A stretch of 48,473 nucleotides of DNA from Pseudomonadales bacterium (GCA_022361455.1 JAKSAW010000418.1:1-48473); one strand, 5' to 3'; shown: positions 35,877 through 45,496, numbered from the stretch's first letter. Translations and numbers: made by a program. Notes: generated from the sequence alone by a model not told the origin.

Positions 35877-37010
35877 ATGGACAAGATACCTATCTGCTAT
35901 GTTGACGACAATGAATCCCACCTAACGCTGTTCGAACACGCCTTCTCGAATGATTATGATGTAACCACTTATGATCACACCATAGGGGTGATTGATGATC
36001 TTGCTGCTAACAACCCCAAGCTAATCGTGCTCGACGTTAATATGCCCAGCATCGACGGCTACCAGTTCTGCGAGGCTATCCGCAAACATGACACATTGTC
36101 AGAAGTGCCTGTAGTGTTTCTATCGTGCATGCGTGATGTAGCTGATCGGCTCAAGGGCTATGAGGCAGGTGGTGATTGCTATGTCACTAAGCCCTATGAT
36201 TTGCAGGAGCTCAAATTGGTAATCAAAGCCAATTTAGCTCGGCAGGAGAAGTACGAACAAGCAAATCAAAACTCGCAGAGAGCTTCAGCCATCGCATTTG
36301 ATTCAATGCGCAATAACAGTGAGCTTGGGGAGCTTATTCAATTTGCACGCGGCGTTTCTAAAGTTCGTGATGAAGGCACCTTTATTAGGAACCTCTTCTC
36401 TACTCTTAATGCCTTCGACTTAGAAGCAACCGTTTTGATACGTTTAGTTTCCGGTGAAGTCGTCGCCCGAACCGATTCAATGCCGTTCAACTTAATGGAA
36501 AAAGAACTGCTTGAACTAGCTCAAAACGCTGATCGTATTACTGCTTATGGAAAGAAATATCTATTTAGTGGAAAAAACACCGTTCTTCTAATTAAGAACA
36601 TGCCAGTCGATGATGAGGCCATGCTCGGCAGACTAAAAGATCACCTGGCTATACTAATCGAATCTGCCGAAGCCTGTGTTGAAATTATTAATGGCGAAAA
36701 GCAACGCCAAATGTTGCTTGAGAACAAAACCAAGGTTGCAGCAGCTACCGTGAACAGCGAATTTACCACCATTATAGGAATTACCGATCAGCTCTTTAAA
36801 GATCTGGCCGCTGATTTTGAAGGCTTATGTGAAAAGCTAGAACAGTCTTTTATCTATTTAGACCTAACGGAAGAGCAAGAACAACAAATTATGAATTACA
36901 CCGATCAAGCTCGCCGAGATATGGACAAACGCTATTTACTTAAGGATCAACTGCAAGCAGCGATGGTCAGAATTTCAGATTCTGTCGGCGTTTTGAAAAA
37001 GGACAATTAA
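35877..37010 (+). CDS. Response regulator with uncharacterised C-terminal region
   Basis: A 377-residue receiver protein. Receiver about 1-122: acidic pocket YVDDNE (D10/D11), phospho-acceptor D53 in VLDVNMPSIDGY, Ser83 and K105 in VTKPYDLQEL. The remaining 250 residues contain no HTH, GGDEF, EAL, HD-GYP, phosphatase or kinase motif; they appear helical, with a region (about 140-250, NSELGELIQFARGVSKVRDEGTFIRNLFSTLNAFDLEATVLIRLVSGEVVA) resembling a degenerate GAF or PAS-like domain, and a coiled-coil end (LTEEQEQQIMNYTDQARRDMDKR). It precedes the hybrid kinase by 78 bases and may be its signalling partner. ATG 35877 with a GAGAGAAA leader. Confidence 0.85.
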   Translation: MDKIPICYVDDNESHLTLFEHAFSNDYDVTTYDHTIGVIDDLAANNPKLIVLDVNMPSIDGYQFCEAIRKHDTLSEVPVVFLSCMRDVADRLKGYEAGGDCYVTKPYDLQELKLVIKANLARQEKYEQANQNSQRASAIAFDSMRNNSELGELIQFARGVSKVRDEGTFIRNLFSTLNAFDLEATVLIRLVSGEVVARTDSMPFNLMEKELLELAQNADRITAYGKKYLFSGKNTVLLIKNMPVDDEAMLGRLKDHLAILIESAEACVEIINGEKQRQMLLENKTKVAAATVNSEFTTIIGITDQLFKDLAADFEGLCEKLEQSFIYLDLTEEQEQQIMNYTDQARRDMDKRYLLKDQLQAAMVRISDSVGVLKKDN

Positions 37011-37088
37011 AATTCAACTTGTTAAATAGGACTTACACGTTAGCACTCATGAATTCATTAACGAGTATAAATTTAGCTAAGAAAGCGG

Positions 37089-39497
37089 ATGACAACGGGT
37101 AACGCACGAGTCGACAGTAAGTTCTATAGCGCTCTTCTGCAGAGTTCCGTTGATCCCATTATCATTATCAACGAAAAGGGTCTTATTTACGAGGCCAATC
37201 AAGCCACCCTCACAACCTTCGGTTATAGCCTAGAAGAATTACTCTACCAAAACGTTAGTATACTGATGACTGGCGCAGATGCCGTACAACACAACGACTA
37301 CATTAGCCGCTATGTAGCAAGTCGCGAGCCTCATATTATTGGCATTGGCCGTAATATTGTCGGTAAGCACAAAAATGGTGAATTCATACATTTCCGATTA
37401 GCCGTCAGTGAAGTCATAATCGATGATCAACGCTACTTCACTGGTATACTCAGCGATATTTCTGAACTAGTGGATAAAAATCGTAAATTGAAATTGCAAT
37501 CCAGTTTGCTCAGCAAAATTAGCCAGTGGGCCAGCGAGAGCAAACAAGATAAATCAGCCAAACTTAATAGTTTTTTATGCCTGCTATCAGAGGCAGCGGA
37601 AGCTACCTGTGTTACCTTCAACCCCTCAGAAACCTACCGACAATGCCTAGGTTTCGAACCATTTTATGCGTGCCATCAACTAGGGACAGGACTCGAGCAT
37701 GAAAGCCTCTTAGGAGCAAGCACATTAGCTATTGGAAAAACCAAATCTATTATTAATGAACAAGCCTCTCTGGCTAACCTCAATGCCAAGGGATCACTAC
37801 CTGTAAGATGTGTCGCATCTTACCCACTATTTTCACAATCAAATTGGATAGGATCGATCCGATTCTTCTTACCCTCGCCACAACCCGAAAGTTTCTTATT
37901 TACTACTGTCGATCTTTTAGATGTTTGCTTGAATCATTTTATTGCCCGTGTTGAATTAAGCGCCACCATGCACCAATTAACCATTGCGAACGACCGCTTT
38001 GCTAGAAGTCAAAACGGCGCCAATATGGGAACCTGGGATTGGGATATTCAAACAGGGGATTTGTATTGGACCGAACGAATCGCTCCCTTGTTCGGATACT
38101 CTGCCGGTGAGCTTGAAACCAGTTATGAAAATTTTATCACTGCCGTGCACCCAGACGACAGGGAAATAGTAGAAGCAGCAATAGCTAATTGTATTGAAAG
38201 CGACGCGACCTATGATGTGGACCATCGGGTAGTGTGGCCAGACGGCAGCATTCACTGGGTAAATGAAAAAGGCGATGTGCAACGAGACAAGAACGGCAAA
38301 GCCATAAAGATGCTTGGAGTCATCCAAGATATAAACCGAGCCAAAATGGCAGAAGAACAATCGCTTCATGCTCGTATAGAAGCAGAAAAAGCTAGTCGTT
38401 CCAAATCAGAATTTTTATCACTAATGAGCCATGAATTACGCACACCGTTAAACTCTGTTATGGGCTTCGCTCAACTTCTCGATCAAATGATACTCGACGA
38501 TAATCAAGCACTATATGTTGGGCAAATCCTCCAAGGTGGCGGATTGCTGGTGCAATTGGTTAATGACGTACTTGATTTCGCAAAGATAGACAGTTTTCAA
38601 AATAACTTAGATATCTCTGAAATAGACCTGCATCAACTTACACAACAGTGCATCAACCTTTTAAGAAACCAAGCGGACCTATCAGAGCTCTCTATTGACC
38701 ATGTTTGCGATGGCCAACATGCAATGGTTCGCGGTGATTACCTACGCTTGAAGCAGGTAATTATAAATCTGTTATCTAACGCAATAAAGTACAACAAGAA
38801 GGGTGGCAGCATATCGATTGACTGCGAATCAAAGCAGGGTTCACTTCGCATGAGAGTAACAGATACTGGTGTGGGCATCCCAACCGATCGCTACAACGAA
38901 GTCTTTCAACCCTTCTCTCGCTTAGAATTTAAAAACTCCTCTATTGAGGGCGTGGGTATCGGCTTAGTGGTGACTAAGAAACTCATCGAAACTATGGGAG
39001 GGGCTATCGGCTTTAAAAGCGAATACGGTATAGGTAGTTGTTTCTGGATTGACCTTCCTGTTGGCGAGCACGGTTTGCCCGCTAAAGAACAAGCTTCTGA
39101 CAAGGATACTAAATCTATCGCTGCACCCATTAAATTGCTCTATATAGAAGACAATCCAAGCAACATAAGATTAGTTCAGAGCGTAGTATCAAGGGATGAA
39201 AATATTGAATTTCTAAAAGCGATGACCGGAGAACAAGGACTCAAGCTCACTAAAACGCAAAAACCAGATGTCGTGTTATTGGATATCAACTTACCGGATA
39301 TGAATGGTATCGATGTGTGCGCTTGCATCAAGCAAGACCCAGCAACTAAGTTGATCCCCACTATTGCACTAACCGCAGATATAGCCAGGCACAAAGACAC
39401 TCTTGGTGATAACCCAAACTTTTACAGCGTGATCTACAAGCCTTTCGAACTACAAGAATTACTCGATACCGTTCTCGGCGCTGCTAGCGTTAACTAA
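37089..39497 (+). CDS. Hybrid sensor histidine kinase (PAS-PAS-HisKA-HATPase-REC)
   Basis: An 802-residue soluble sensor. First PAS about 8-125 (YSALLQSSVDPIIIINEKGLIYEANQA), a GAF-like segment about 145-290, a second PAS/PAC about 300-425 (MGTWDWDIQTGDLYWTERIAPLFGY; DVDHRVVWPDGSIHWVNEKGDVQRD), HisKA with H448 in FLSLMSHELRTPLNSVMGFAQLL, HATPase about 550-665 (RLKQVIINLLSNAIKYNK, DTGVGIP, GVGIGLVVTKKLIE) and a C-terminal receiver about 680-800 with D732 (LLDINLPDMNG). No transmembrane segment is seen, so it reads a cytosolic cue. It ends overlapping the convergent NarL-type gene by 8 bases. Confidence 0.92.
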   Translation: MTTGNARVDSKFYSALLQSSVDPIIIINEKGLIYEANQATLTTFGYSLEELLYQNVSILMTGADAVQHNDYISRYVASREPHIIGIGRNIVGKHKNGEFIHFRLAVSEVIIDDQRYFTGILSDISELVDKNRKLKLQSSLLSKISQWASESKQDKSAKLNSFLCLLSEAAEATCVTFNPSETYRQCLGFEPFYACHQLGTGLEHESLLGASTLAIGKTKSIINEQASLANLNAKGSLPVRCVASYPLFSQSNWIGSIRFFLPSPQPESFLFTTVDLLDVCLNHFIARVELSATMHQLTIANDRFARSQNGANMGTWDWDIQTGDLYWTERIAPLFGYSAGELETSYENFITAVHPDDREIVEAAIANCIESDATYDVDHRVVWPDGSIHWVNEKGDVQRDKNGKAIKMLGVIQDINRAKMAEEQSLHARIEAEKASRSKSEFLSLMSHELRTPLNSVMGFAQLLDQMILDDNQALYVGQILQGGGLLVQLVNDVLDFAKIDSFQNNLDISEIDLHQLTQQCINLLRNQADLSELSIDHVCDGQHAMVRGDYLRLKQVIINLLSNAIKYNKKGGSISIDCESKQGSLRMRVTDTGVGIPTDRYNEVFQPFSRLEFKNSSIEGVGIGLVVTKKLIETMGGAIGFKSEYGIGSCFWIDLPVGEHGLPAKEQASDKDTKSIAAPIKLLYIEDNPSNIRLVQSVVSRDENIEFLKAMTGEQGLKLTKTQKPDVVLLDINLPDMNGIDVCACIKQDPATKLIPTIALTADIARHKDTLGDNPNFYSVIYKPFELQELLDTVLGAASVN

Positions 39498-40137
39498 AGT
39501 CAGTGCTAATCAAACCTAATCTCGCCGCTTCCACTGCCGCTTCGGCTCGAGAGGAAATATTTAATTTACGATAAATACTTTTCACGTACCCAGCGGTAGT
39601 ATGGGGCGAAATATTTAGCATCCGGGAAATTTCTGGACGATTAAGACCTTTGCCAATCAAAGTAAGAATCTCTTCCTCTCTGGCGGTTAAGCCTGTCTCT
39701 GGTTTCTGCTTAGGCTCTTGTGCCTGAAAATGGCCTAGAATTCTTCGCGCAATCCCTGGGGACAATGGCGGTTCATTTTCTAAAATGCCTTTGAGCTTTT
39801 TAAGAATCAGTTCTTTACCCTGATCTTTCAACAAGTAACCTTGAGCACCATCCTTTAACGCTGAAAAGATATGCTGATCATCATTAAATACCGTTGCCAC
39901 CACGCTAACCGTTTCTGGTGACTGCTCGCTTAGGGCTCTGAGTACTTCATTGCCCTGCCCATCCGGCAAATTCAAATCTACCAACGCAAGATCAAATTTG
40001 TAATCCGACATTACACGCTTTGCATCGGCTATGGTCGCTGCCTCAATCACCTCAATCCCTTGGAAAGCTTCTTCGAGGATTTCTTTAAACCAAGCGCGGG
40101 TATCTTTAAAGTCTTCTAGTAATAACGCCAGTTGCAT
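39490..40137 (-). CDS. NarL/LuxR-type response regulator
   Basis: A 215-residue response regulator. Receiver about 1-120 with phospho-acceptor D54 (LALVDLNLPDGQG) and ATVFNDDQHIFSALKDGAQGYLLKDQG. LuxR-type HTH about 148-212: GLTAREEEILTLIGKGLNRPEISRMLNISPHTTAGYVKSIYRKL. ATG 40137 is preceded by GAGGAAG; the longer open frame is the antisense of the kinase gene's end and was rejected. It follows the cognate kinase gene by 16 bases. Target genes unknown; the palindrome at 42404-42418 is a candidate. Confidence 0.93.
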   Translation of the reverse strand: MQLALLLEDFKDTRAWFKEILEEAFQGIEVIEAATIADAKRVMSDYKFDLALVDLNLPDGQGNEVLRALSEQSPETVSVVATVFNDDQHIFSALKDGAQGYLLKDQGKELILKKLKGILENEPPLSPGIARRILGHFQAQEPKQKPETGLTAREEEILTLIGKGLNRPEISRMLNISPHTTAGYVKSIYRKLNISSRAEAAVEAARLGLISTDFS

Positions 40138-40153
40138 TGTTTGCTTCCTCTGA

Positions 40154-42346
40154 TTAGCCCAGTGGACAGTTAACGGTGACCAATACACCTTTGGTAAAGT
40201 CTTGAGTTTGCATGCCCCACTGGGCCTGACCACCAAGCTCATTCACCCGCCGTTTAATATTGGTAATGCCTGTGCCAGCCACCCAGTCTTGCATGGGTAA
40301 GTTGGTACCATCATTAAACACCTTAATGTGTAGCCATTGTTTTTGAAACTCAATATCCACCATAATTAAATCCGGTTGCGCGTGCTTTAAGGCATTGGTA
40401 ACGGTTTCCCGTACAATACGCCCCAGATTCACCCATTGATGATTATCTAAAGTCACGTCTGGAACTTCGTCTGGCTGAGTCCAAATAATTTCTACATCAG
40501 CAATTTCTAAACGTTCCTGCATTTCCGCCCGCCAATCTGCTAACGCGTTCTCTAACAGAATAGGATCCCTATCCTGCAGGCTATAAATAGCTTCTCTTAA
40601 TGTCGTTAAAGCGCTCTTGGCAAGTTCCTGATTCTTGGGTGTTTGCGCATTATGAACCAAAGATAACAGCTTAGCACCCACATCATCATGAAGGTCGCGC
40701 ATAATACGTTCCCGCTCGACGGATACAGCCTGGTCCTGTTTCTTACGCAGCTCTGCGGATTGATACACCAGGGTATAGAGGCTTTTTACCAACTGCAGAT
40801 CTTGATTGGAAAATAGCGACTTGCCAAACTCGCGCCCTAGAATGCGCAATGTTTGCTGCTGATCCACCGACGGGCAGAGAATTTCTAGCCCCTCTTTCTC
40901 CAATGACACTTCCATTAAAGGCTTATCGATAACTTCAATTGTCAGAGGTTTTAAAATACGCCTTAACAGCTCCAACCACTGCTCATGTAATTCCGCATAA
41001 TTTCGTGAACCAAAAAAGCGATGAATAAACTCAGGTAAGAAGTTCTCCATGCGCTGGCGACCATCACCCAAATAACGACGTACCATCCATTGGCGAATGG
41101 GGAAATAGACCCAACCAATTACCAAGATAGCAACACTCAGTGCGCCAATGGGTGACATATTCATAAACGCGATCAATGCTAGATCGGCAAAGATGACAAA
41201 GGCTCCGCTGAAGAACCACACCCAAATGGCAAACCACCAGCGGTCGAGATCAAATAACCGATAGCGAGCCACGCCCATAGCCAGGCCTAAATATAAACAC
41301 AACAACAGACCGGCGGCACTCCAAAGGTCCAACCAAGGTTCGCCGCCAAACACAATAGGAATGGTATAAAGCAAAAACGTTAGTTGCGTGGTAACCACGA
41401 CGGAGATAAGCATCCAGCCGACAATAGCCCGTTCTATCGGTTTGTCTTTAGAACGTTTCCACTGAATAACCGCAAATACAGTGCCAAATAAACAAGGAAG
41501 TGCAAAATGAATAACATAGGTATTTAAAGGCCATTCGATGATTTGAAAGACCCTACCCAACCAGTCAAGCAAGGTGAATCCAAGAATGGCATATCCATAG
41601 CGCCTATCCCCTAAGGGTTCTGGGTAGAACCACAACAAAGCACAGATGGCATAGGCAAACAGCTGCGCCCCTAACTGGTTAATACCGGTGGCAGCACGAA
41701 AGAAATCAGCCGGGAGCATCAGTTCCCGTTCGGAATAAGTTCCCACAGTCAGCATACATAAGGCATAGCCAACTCCACTCACCGCTAGCAAGCCAGTTGC
41801 CATTTCACCGCGCCGATATATCCATACAGCCACACCAATAAAGAGAGCGATAAATCCGAAAAGGTAAAGCACCCATGTTTGCCAAGGGACTTGCTTGATA
41901 CTGCGTTGCGGTAACGGCTTAACCTCTATTTCGGAGCCATCGGCTTTGACCAGAGTTAACTGCGGCTGTAGAAGAATATCGTGCAACCGTTGCTGCTGAT
42001 CAAGGAATAGGTTGTAGCCATTAAAGGTAGATAGGCTATCAGTGTCTGGCGTGAGAGTAACGGCGTCGACTCTTAAGGTATCGTGCTCACCGCGAATAGC
42101 AACGATACGATCACCCTCTTTGAGTTCACTGGTTTCAGGGACAAACACCCGCTCCACAACAATTGCCCTGCCATCATTAGAAGGCTTAAACGCCACACCT
42201 AAAGACGGCACGCTAAGATTTTGATAGAGCAGATGGAAAACAAAGGCGAACACGAGTGCGCCCACCGCAATCAATATGATTTGCGGAGACAGCTGACCGG
42301 GCTTAAGGTGGTGAAGACCTGATGTATTCATAACTGCATTATTCAT
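40154..42346 (-). CDS. Multi-TM sensor histidine kinase with N-terminal PDZ-like domain
   Basis: A 730-residue kinase. TM1 about 22-41, then a PDZ-like periplasmic domain about 45-150 (SLGVAFKPSNDGRAIVVERVFVPETSELKEGDRIVAIRG), then about seven to eight membrane helices over 158-425, a cytosolic linker, and a HisKA_3/HATPase of the NarL class: RERIMRDLHDDVGAKLLSL (about 568-586, phospho-His in LHDDVG), NLGRIVRETVTNALKHA and GTGITNIKRRVNELGG. PDZ-like plus multi-TM input is unusual among NarX-type kinases and suggests sensing of an envelope protein end or lipid. Start at ATG 42346 is the best upstream methionine; no clear ribosome-binding site precedes it, so ATG 42331 is possible. Confidence 0.88.
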   Translation of the reverse strand: MNNAVMNTSGLHHLKPGQLSPQIILIAVGALVFAFVFHLLYQNLSVPSLGVAFKPSNDGRAIVVERVFVPETSELKEGDRIVAIRGEHDTLRVDAVTLTPDTDSLSTFNGYNLFLDQQQRLHDILLQPQLTLVKADGSEIEVKPLPQRSIKQVPWQTWVLYLFGFIALFIGVAVWIYRRGEMATGLLAVSGVGYALCMLTVGTYSERELMLPADFFRAATGINQLGAQLFAYAICALLWFYPEPLGDRRYGYAILGFTLLDWLGRVFQIIEWPLNTYVIHFALPCLFGTVFAVIQWKRSKDKPIERAIVGWMLISVVVTTQLTFLLYTIPIVFGGEPWLDLWSAAGLLLCLYLGLAMGVARYRLFDLDRWWFAIWVWFFSGAFVIFADLALIAFMNMSPIGALSVAILVIGWVYFPIRQWMVRRYLGDGRQRMENFLPEFIHRFFGSRNYAELHEQWLELLRRILKPLTIEVIDKPLMEVSLEKEGLEILCPSVDQQQTLRILGREFGKSLFSNQDLQLVKSLYTLVYQSAELRKKQDQAVSVERERIMRDLHDDVGAKLLSLVHNAQTPKNQELAKSALTTLREAIYSLQDRDPILLENALADWRAEMQERLEIADVEIIWTQPDEVPDVTLDNHQWVNLGRIVRETVTNALKHAQPDLIMVDIEFQKQWLHIKVFNDGTNLPMQDWVAGTGITNIKRRVNELGGQAQWGMQTQDFTKGVLVTVNCPLG

Positions 42347-42403
42347 AGGTGAAGCAAGGGTAACAAACTTTAGACGCCCCCCACAGCACAAACTCTGGTC
42401 TCC

Positions 42404-42418
42404 CCCCCAATGAGGGGG
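42404..42418. promoter_or_regulatory. C/G-tract palindrome in the leader of the PDZ-kinase operon
   Basis: CCCCC-AATGA-GGGGG, within a longer C-run (42402-42408). A second C-rich run lies at 42376-42382. It is 58 bases upstream of the kinase ATG. Could be an operator, possibly for the LuxR-type regulator it co-transcribes, or a hairpin in the leader. In the 315-base gap 42347-42661 nothing else was recognised apart from A/T-rich sequence before the small lipoprotein. Confidence 0.4.
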
Positions 42419-42661
42419 TTTAAGAATCGTGCTGTTTTGGTATGAATTACAATAGGTTATAACTCCATAAAAGACTAATAAAATAACAACTTAGCCCCTG
42501 TGAGCCAATCATCACTCTTACAAGCTCAGATTATTTGGAGTGCTCCAACGATGGCCTCCTCACCCTATCCTGTTTATTTATTGACCTTTTTCTCGTTTCT
42601 TAATTAAGCAATATTAGTAGTGCAAAATGCCGTTAATTCTCCCAATTGAAAGGAACTTTAC

Positions 42662-43093
42662 ATGATGCGCTTGATAGTTGTTTTGTGTTTCGGCCTTCTA
42701 GTTTCATCCTGTGATAGATACATAGATAACAGGAAAGGCTCTAACATCATCCCGCAAAAAGCCACCACATCTTCAGCAACGACTATCAATAAACTAGTTG
42801 TTAAAGACTATTTCGATTTATTGGCGACCAGAGGGTACAAACTTGGGAAAAAAGTAGAGAAGCTATATAAGTACGTCAAAGCTGTCGATGGTTATGCCAT
42901 GGAGGTCGATGGATCAATCATGGAAGTTTACGAATTTGATCTAACCACGGAAACCGGCAAAAGCGCATTGGACCAGTTAAAAACTAAAGGCTTTGGCGAT
43001 GCAACGGTGATTGTGAATAAGAACTTGGCGTTAGTGAGGCACACTAGCCACCCTAGCTATGAGGATCTAAAGAAGCTATTTATGACACTGTAA
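42662..43093 (+). CDS. Small lipoprotein of unknown function
   Basis: A 143-residue lipoprotein precursor: MMRLIVVLCFGLLVSSC with Cys at 17 (lipobox VSSC, only three residues before the Cys differ from the consensus). The mature part has VVKDYFDLLATRGYKLGKKVEKLYKYVKAVDGYAMEVDGSIMEVYEFDLTTETGKSALDQLKTKGFGDATVIVNKNLALVRHTSHPSYEDLKKLF, an alpha/beta domain with an EVYEFDL strand. No family was recognised. AAAGGA leader eight bases before the ATG. Convergent with the CaiB/BaiF gene. Confidence 0.75.
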   Translation: MMRLIVVLCFGLLVSSCDRYIDNRKGSNIIPQKATTSSATTINKLVVKDYFDLLATRGYKLGKKVEKLYKYVKAVDGYAMEVDGSIMEVYEFDLTTETGKSALDQLKTKGFGDATVIVNKNLALVRHTSHPSYEDLKKLFMTL

Positions 43094-43107
43094 GATTGCT
43101 TGCAAGT

Positions 43108-43144
43108 GAGCACCCTGTATTAGCAATTTCAACCCAGGGTGCTC
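43108..43144. terminator. Inverted repeat between convergent genes
   Basis: GAGCACCCTG / CAGGGTGCTC, 10-bp perfect stem with a 17-base loop, 14 bases after the lipoprotein stop and 10 before the CaiB/BaiF stop. No T-tract on either strand, so termination is inferred from position only. Confidence 0.45.
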
Positions 43145-43154
43145 TAGTAAATCC

Positions 43155-44366
43155 TTATAACACTCCCTGCTCTTTTAAGGATTCAAGTTCCGCTTCTTCC
43201 ATACCCAACATATCCATCAATATTTCTTTGTTATGGCTACCTACCGCAGGGCCAGGCCATTCTGTAGATCCAGGTGTTACAGAAAGCTTAGGTGCAATGG
43301 CAGGAATAGTTAAAGACTCTCCTTCGACTTCAACGGTCTCCAGCATGCCACGAGCTTTATATTGAGGATCGTTAAACATGTCTTCCACATTATAAATAGG
43401 GCCAGACGGCACCCGCACCTCCTCCAAACAAGCCAATACTTCTGCACTGCTCAAACTTCCAGTCCAATCACTGAGCACTTGATCGATTTCAGGTTCATTA
43501 TCGACACGCCCTTGGTTGGTACTCAGGCGCTCGTCATTGGCTAAATCCACGCGGCCGATAGCTTCCATTAGGCGCTTAAATATAGAGTCTCCATTGCCAC
43601 CAATCACTACATATTTACCATCACCACAACGATAAGTATTGGTGGGAACGATGCCGGTGACCGTAGTTCCTGAAGGCTGCCTAACCACACCGGCTCCTGA
43701 ATATTCTGGCACCACCGCTTCCATCATATTAAACATGCTCTCATAAAGCGCTACGTCCACCACTTGCCCAGTACCAGAAGATGTTTTATTGCGATGATGA
43801 AGCGCCATTAAAATCCCAAAGGCAGCATGCAGAGAAGCTAGAGAATCTCCCATACTCAAATTGGGGCGAACTGGAGCCTGATCGGGAAAACCATTCACAT
43901 AGCGAAATCCGCTAAAGCCCTCGCAGACAGATGCAAAACCTGGCTTTTGTGCCAACGGCCCATCCTGACCATAACCAGAAATACGCGCATAAACCAATGA
44001 AGGATGATTGCTTTCAAAAAAATCAGGTCCTAAACCCCACTTTTCCATAACACCAGGGCGAAAATTCTCGATTAGGACATCACCGGTCATGATGAGATCT
44101 TTAAGAATCTCTCGGCCTTTATCAGTTTTTAAATCCAAGGTGATGCATTTTTTATTACGGCCTAAACTACGCCACCATAATGAAGTTCCATTTTTTACTT
44201 CGCGCCATTGGCGAATAGGATCACCTGCTCCAGGTGGCTCTACTTTAATCACTTCGGCGCCATAATAAGCCAGCATTGTTCCGGTAAATGGACCAGCTAG
44301 TAACTGCCCCACTTCGATCACTCGAATACCAGTGAGCGGTTTTTCAGTGCCTGCTTTATCCATCAT
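43155..44366 (-). CDS. CaiB/BaiF family CoA transferase
   Basis: A 403-residue class III CoA-transferase moving CoA between carboxylic acids in the cytosol. Seen: PLTGIRVIEVGQLLAGPFTGTMLAYYGAEVIKVEPPGAGDPIR (about 10-52), KKCITLDLKTDKGREILKDLI, VLIENFRPGVMEKWGLG, and PNLSMGDSLASLHAAFGILMALHHR holding the catalytic Asp (about 170). C-terminal SLTIPAIAPKLSVTPGSTEWPGPAVGSHNKEIL is typical. Substrate not evident; in an alkane or fatty acid catabolic setting a short- or branched-chain acyl acid is plausible. It lies 58 bases downstream of the AraC gene on the same strand. Two ATGs are adjacent; GGGGGG precedes both. Confidence 0.93.
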   Translation of the reverse strand: MMDKAGTEKPLTGIRVIEVGQLLAGPFTGTMLAYYGAEVIKVEPPGAGDPIRQWREVKNGTSLWWRSLGRNKKCITLDLKTDKGREILKDLIMTGDVLIENFRPGVMEKWGLGPDFFESNHPSLVYARISGYGQDGPLAQKPGFASVCEGFSGFRYVNGFPDQAPVRPNLSMGDSLASLHAAFGILMALHHRNKTSSGTGQVVDVALYESMFNMMEAVVPEYSGAGVVRQPSGTTVTGIVPTNTYRCGDGKYVVIGGNGDSIFKRLMEAIGRVDLANDERLSTNQGRVDNEPEIDQVLSDWTGSLSSAEVLACLEEVRVPSGPIYNVEDMFNDPQYKARGMLETVEVEGESLTIPAIAPKLSVTPGSTEWPGPAVGSHNKEILMDMLGMEEAELESLKEQGVL

Positions 44367-44424
44367 TTGTCCCCCCTAAATCCTTCAATAACTATTTTTC
44401 AATCTTAATTTAGTATCACTAATT

Positions 44425-45426
44425 TTATCGATGGGTTTGCCGCCATAACCTAGGCGACACTCCCGAATGCTCTTTAAAAGCTTTTCTAAAATTGGCGGTT
44501 TCTTTATAGCCCAACTGCCAAGCGATATGTTCAATTCGCATTTCGGTATTTTTTAAATAATGCTCCGCCATATTCTGACGAATTTGTTTCAACAATTCTC
44601 GATAGTTAATACCCTCTTCGTTCAAGCGACGTCGCAAAGTTCGCTCCGACACTTCTAGCTTTTGCGCCACAAATTGAATACTAGGAGACTCATCTAAATA
44701 AAGAGAAATAATCTCGCGAATCCTATCGCTTAAAGGAGTTTGAGAATTAATGCTGAGCAAATCACTTTCACACTGCTGAACCATAAACTCACGGTTTATT
44801 TGATTCGCAGTTGTTATAGGTAGATTTAATGCGGTATGAGAAAACACAAATCGATTAGTTGGCGCATTAAAGGTGACATCGCATTGGGTAAATTCCCGAT
44901 AACGGGCTGAATACCCCGGTTCATCGTAAGTCACTGACAATGACTGCGGGTAAAAACTCTTTCCAGTTAGCAATGAGAAATTATGACTGGTGGTACTGAT
45001 AATGGCTTCGATCAAAGCGATATTTAAATCATTAAAGGGCGTTAGTACTTGATATTCCATCGCCGTATATTGCTCGGTACGATGAAAGCTAACTTTAATA
45101 GCAGGCATGACGATCGCAGCATACCGCTCAAGCAATAGCAAAGCACTATCGATATCCTGACTGGCTAATATCGCCGAGCCTAAATTGCCATGCGCCATCA
45201 CCGGCACATTGACGCCCAAGAGAAGAAAAATATGGGGCGATTTTGCACGACGCCGCACGACTTTTATTAAACGATTAAGAACGTCTAAAGGGACACGCTC
45301 AGCAGGCTGGATATAGTTAGGATAATCCAAACCTGCTTCAAGAAAATATTCCTCGCTTTTTTCCCCTTGCGCCAACAACGTCTGATCAACATAGGAAAGG
45401 TATATCCCCAATGCGGTTTGCGACAT
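44425..45426 (-). CDS. AraC family regulator with arabinose-binding-like N-terminal domain
   Basis: A 333-residue regulator of the PF12625-like (OruR/ArgR-type) group. N-terminal part about 1-190 has VPLDVLNRLIKVVRRRAKSPHIFLLLG and HGNLGSAILASQDIDSALLLLERYAAIV (about 77-105). C-terminal double HTH about 235-330: IREIISLYLDESPSIQFVAQKLEVSERTLRRRLNEEGINYRELLKQIRQNMAEHYLKNTEMRIEHIAWQLGYKETANFRKAFKEHSGVSPRLWRQ. Acinetobacter AlkR, an AraC/XylS-type protein, controls its adjacent alkane hydroxylase, so control of the divergent alkB-like gene is the natural guess. ATG 45426. Confidence 0.92.
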   Translation of the reverse strand: MSQTALGIYLSYVDQTLLAQGEKSEEYFLEAGLDYPNYIQPAERVPLDVLNRLIKVVRRRAKSPHIFLLLGVNVPVMAHGNLGSAILASQDIDSALLLLERYAAIVMPAIKVSFHRTEQYTAMEYQVLTPFNDLNIALIEAIISTTSHNFSLLTGKSFYPQSLSVTYDEPGYSARYREFTQCDVTFNAPTNRFVFSHTALNLPITTANQINREFMVQQCESDLLSINSQTPLSDRIREIISLYLDESPSIQFVAQKLEVSERTLRRRLNEEGINYRELLKQIRQNMAEHYLKNTEMRIEHIAWQLGYKETANFRKAFKEHSGVSPRLWRQTHR

Positions 45427-45496
45427 AGCCCTCCCCTACGGCCTATGAATTAAGAAAATTGACCCAAATCAGCATCTAATATGATTACAGAACCTT

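Noticed and set aside
43096..43365. Plus-strand open frame overlapping the end of the CaiB/BaiF gene
   Set aside because: Antisense to a well-supported CoA-transferase; no family features.
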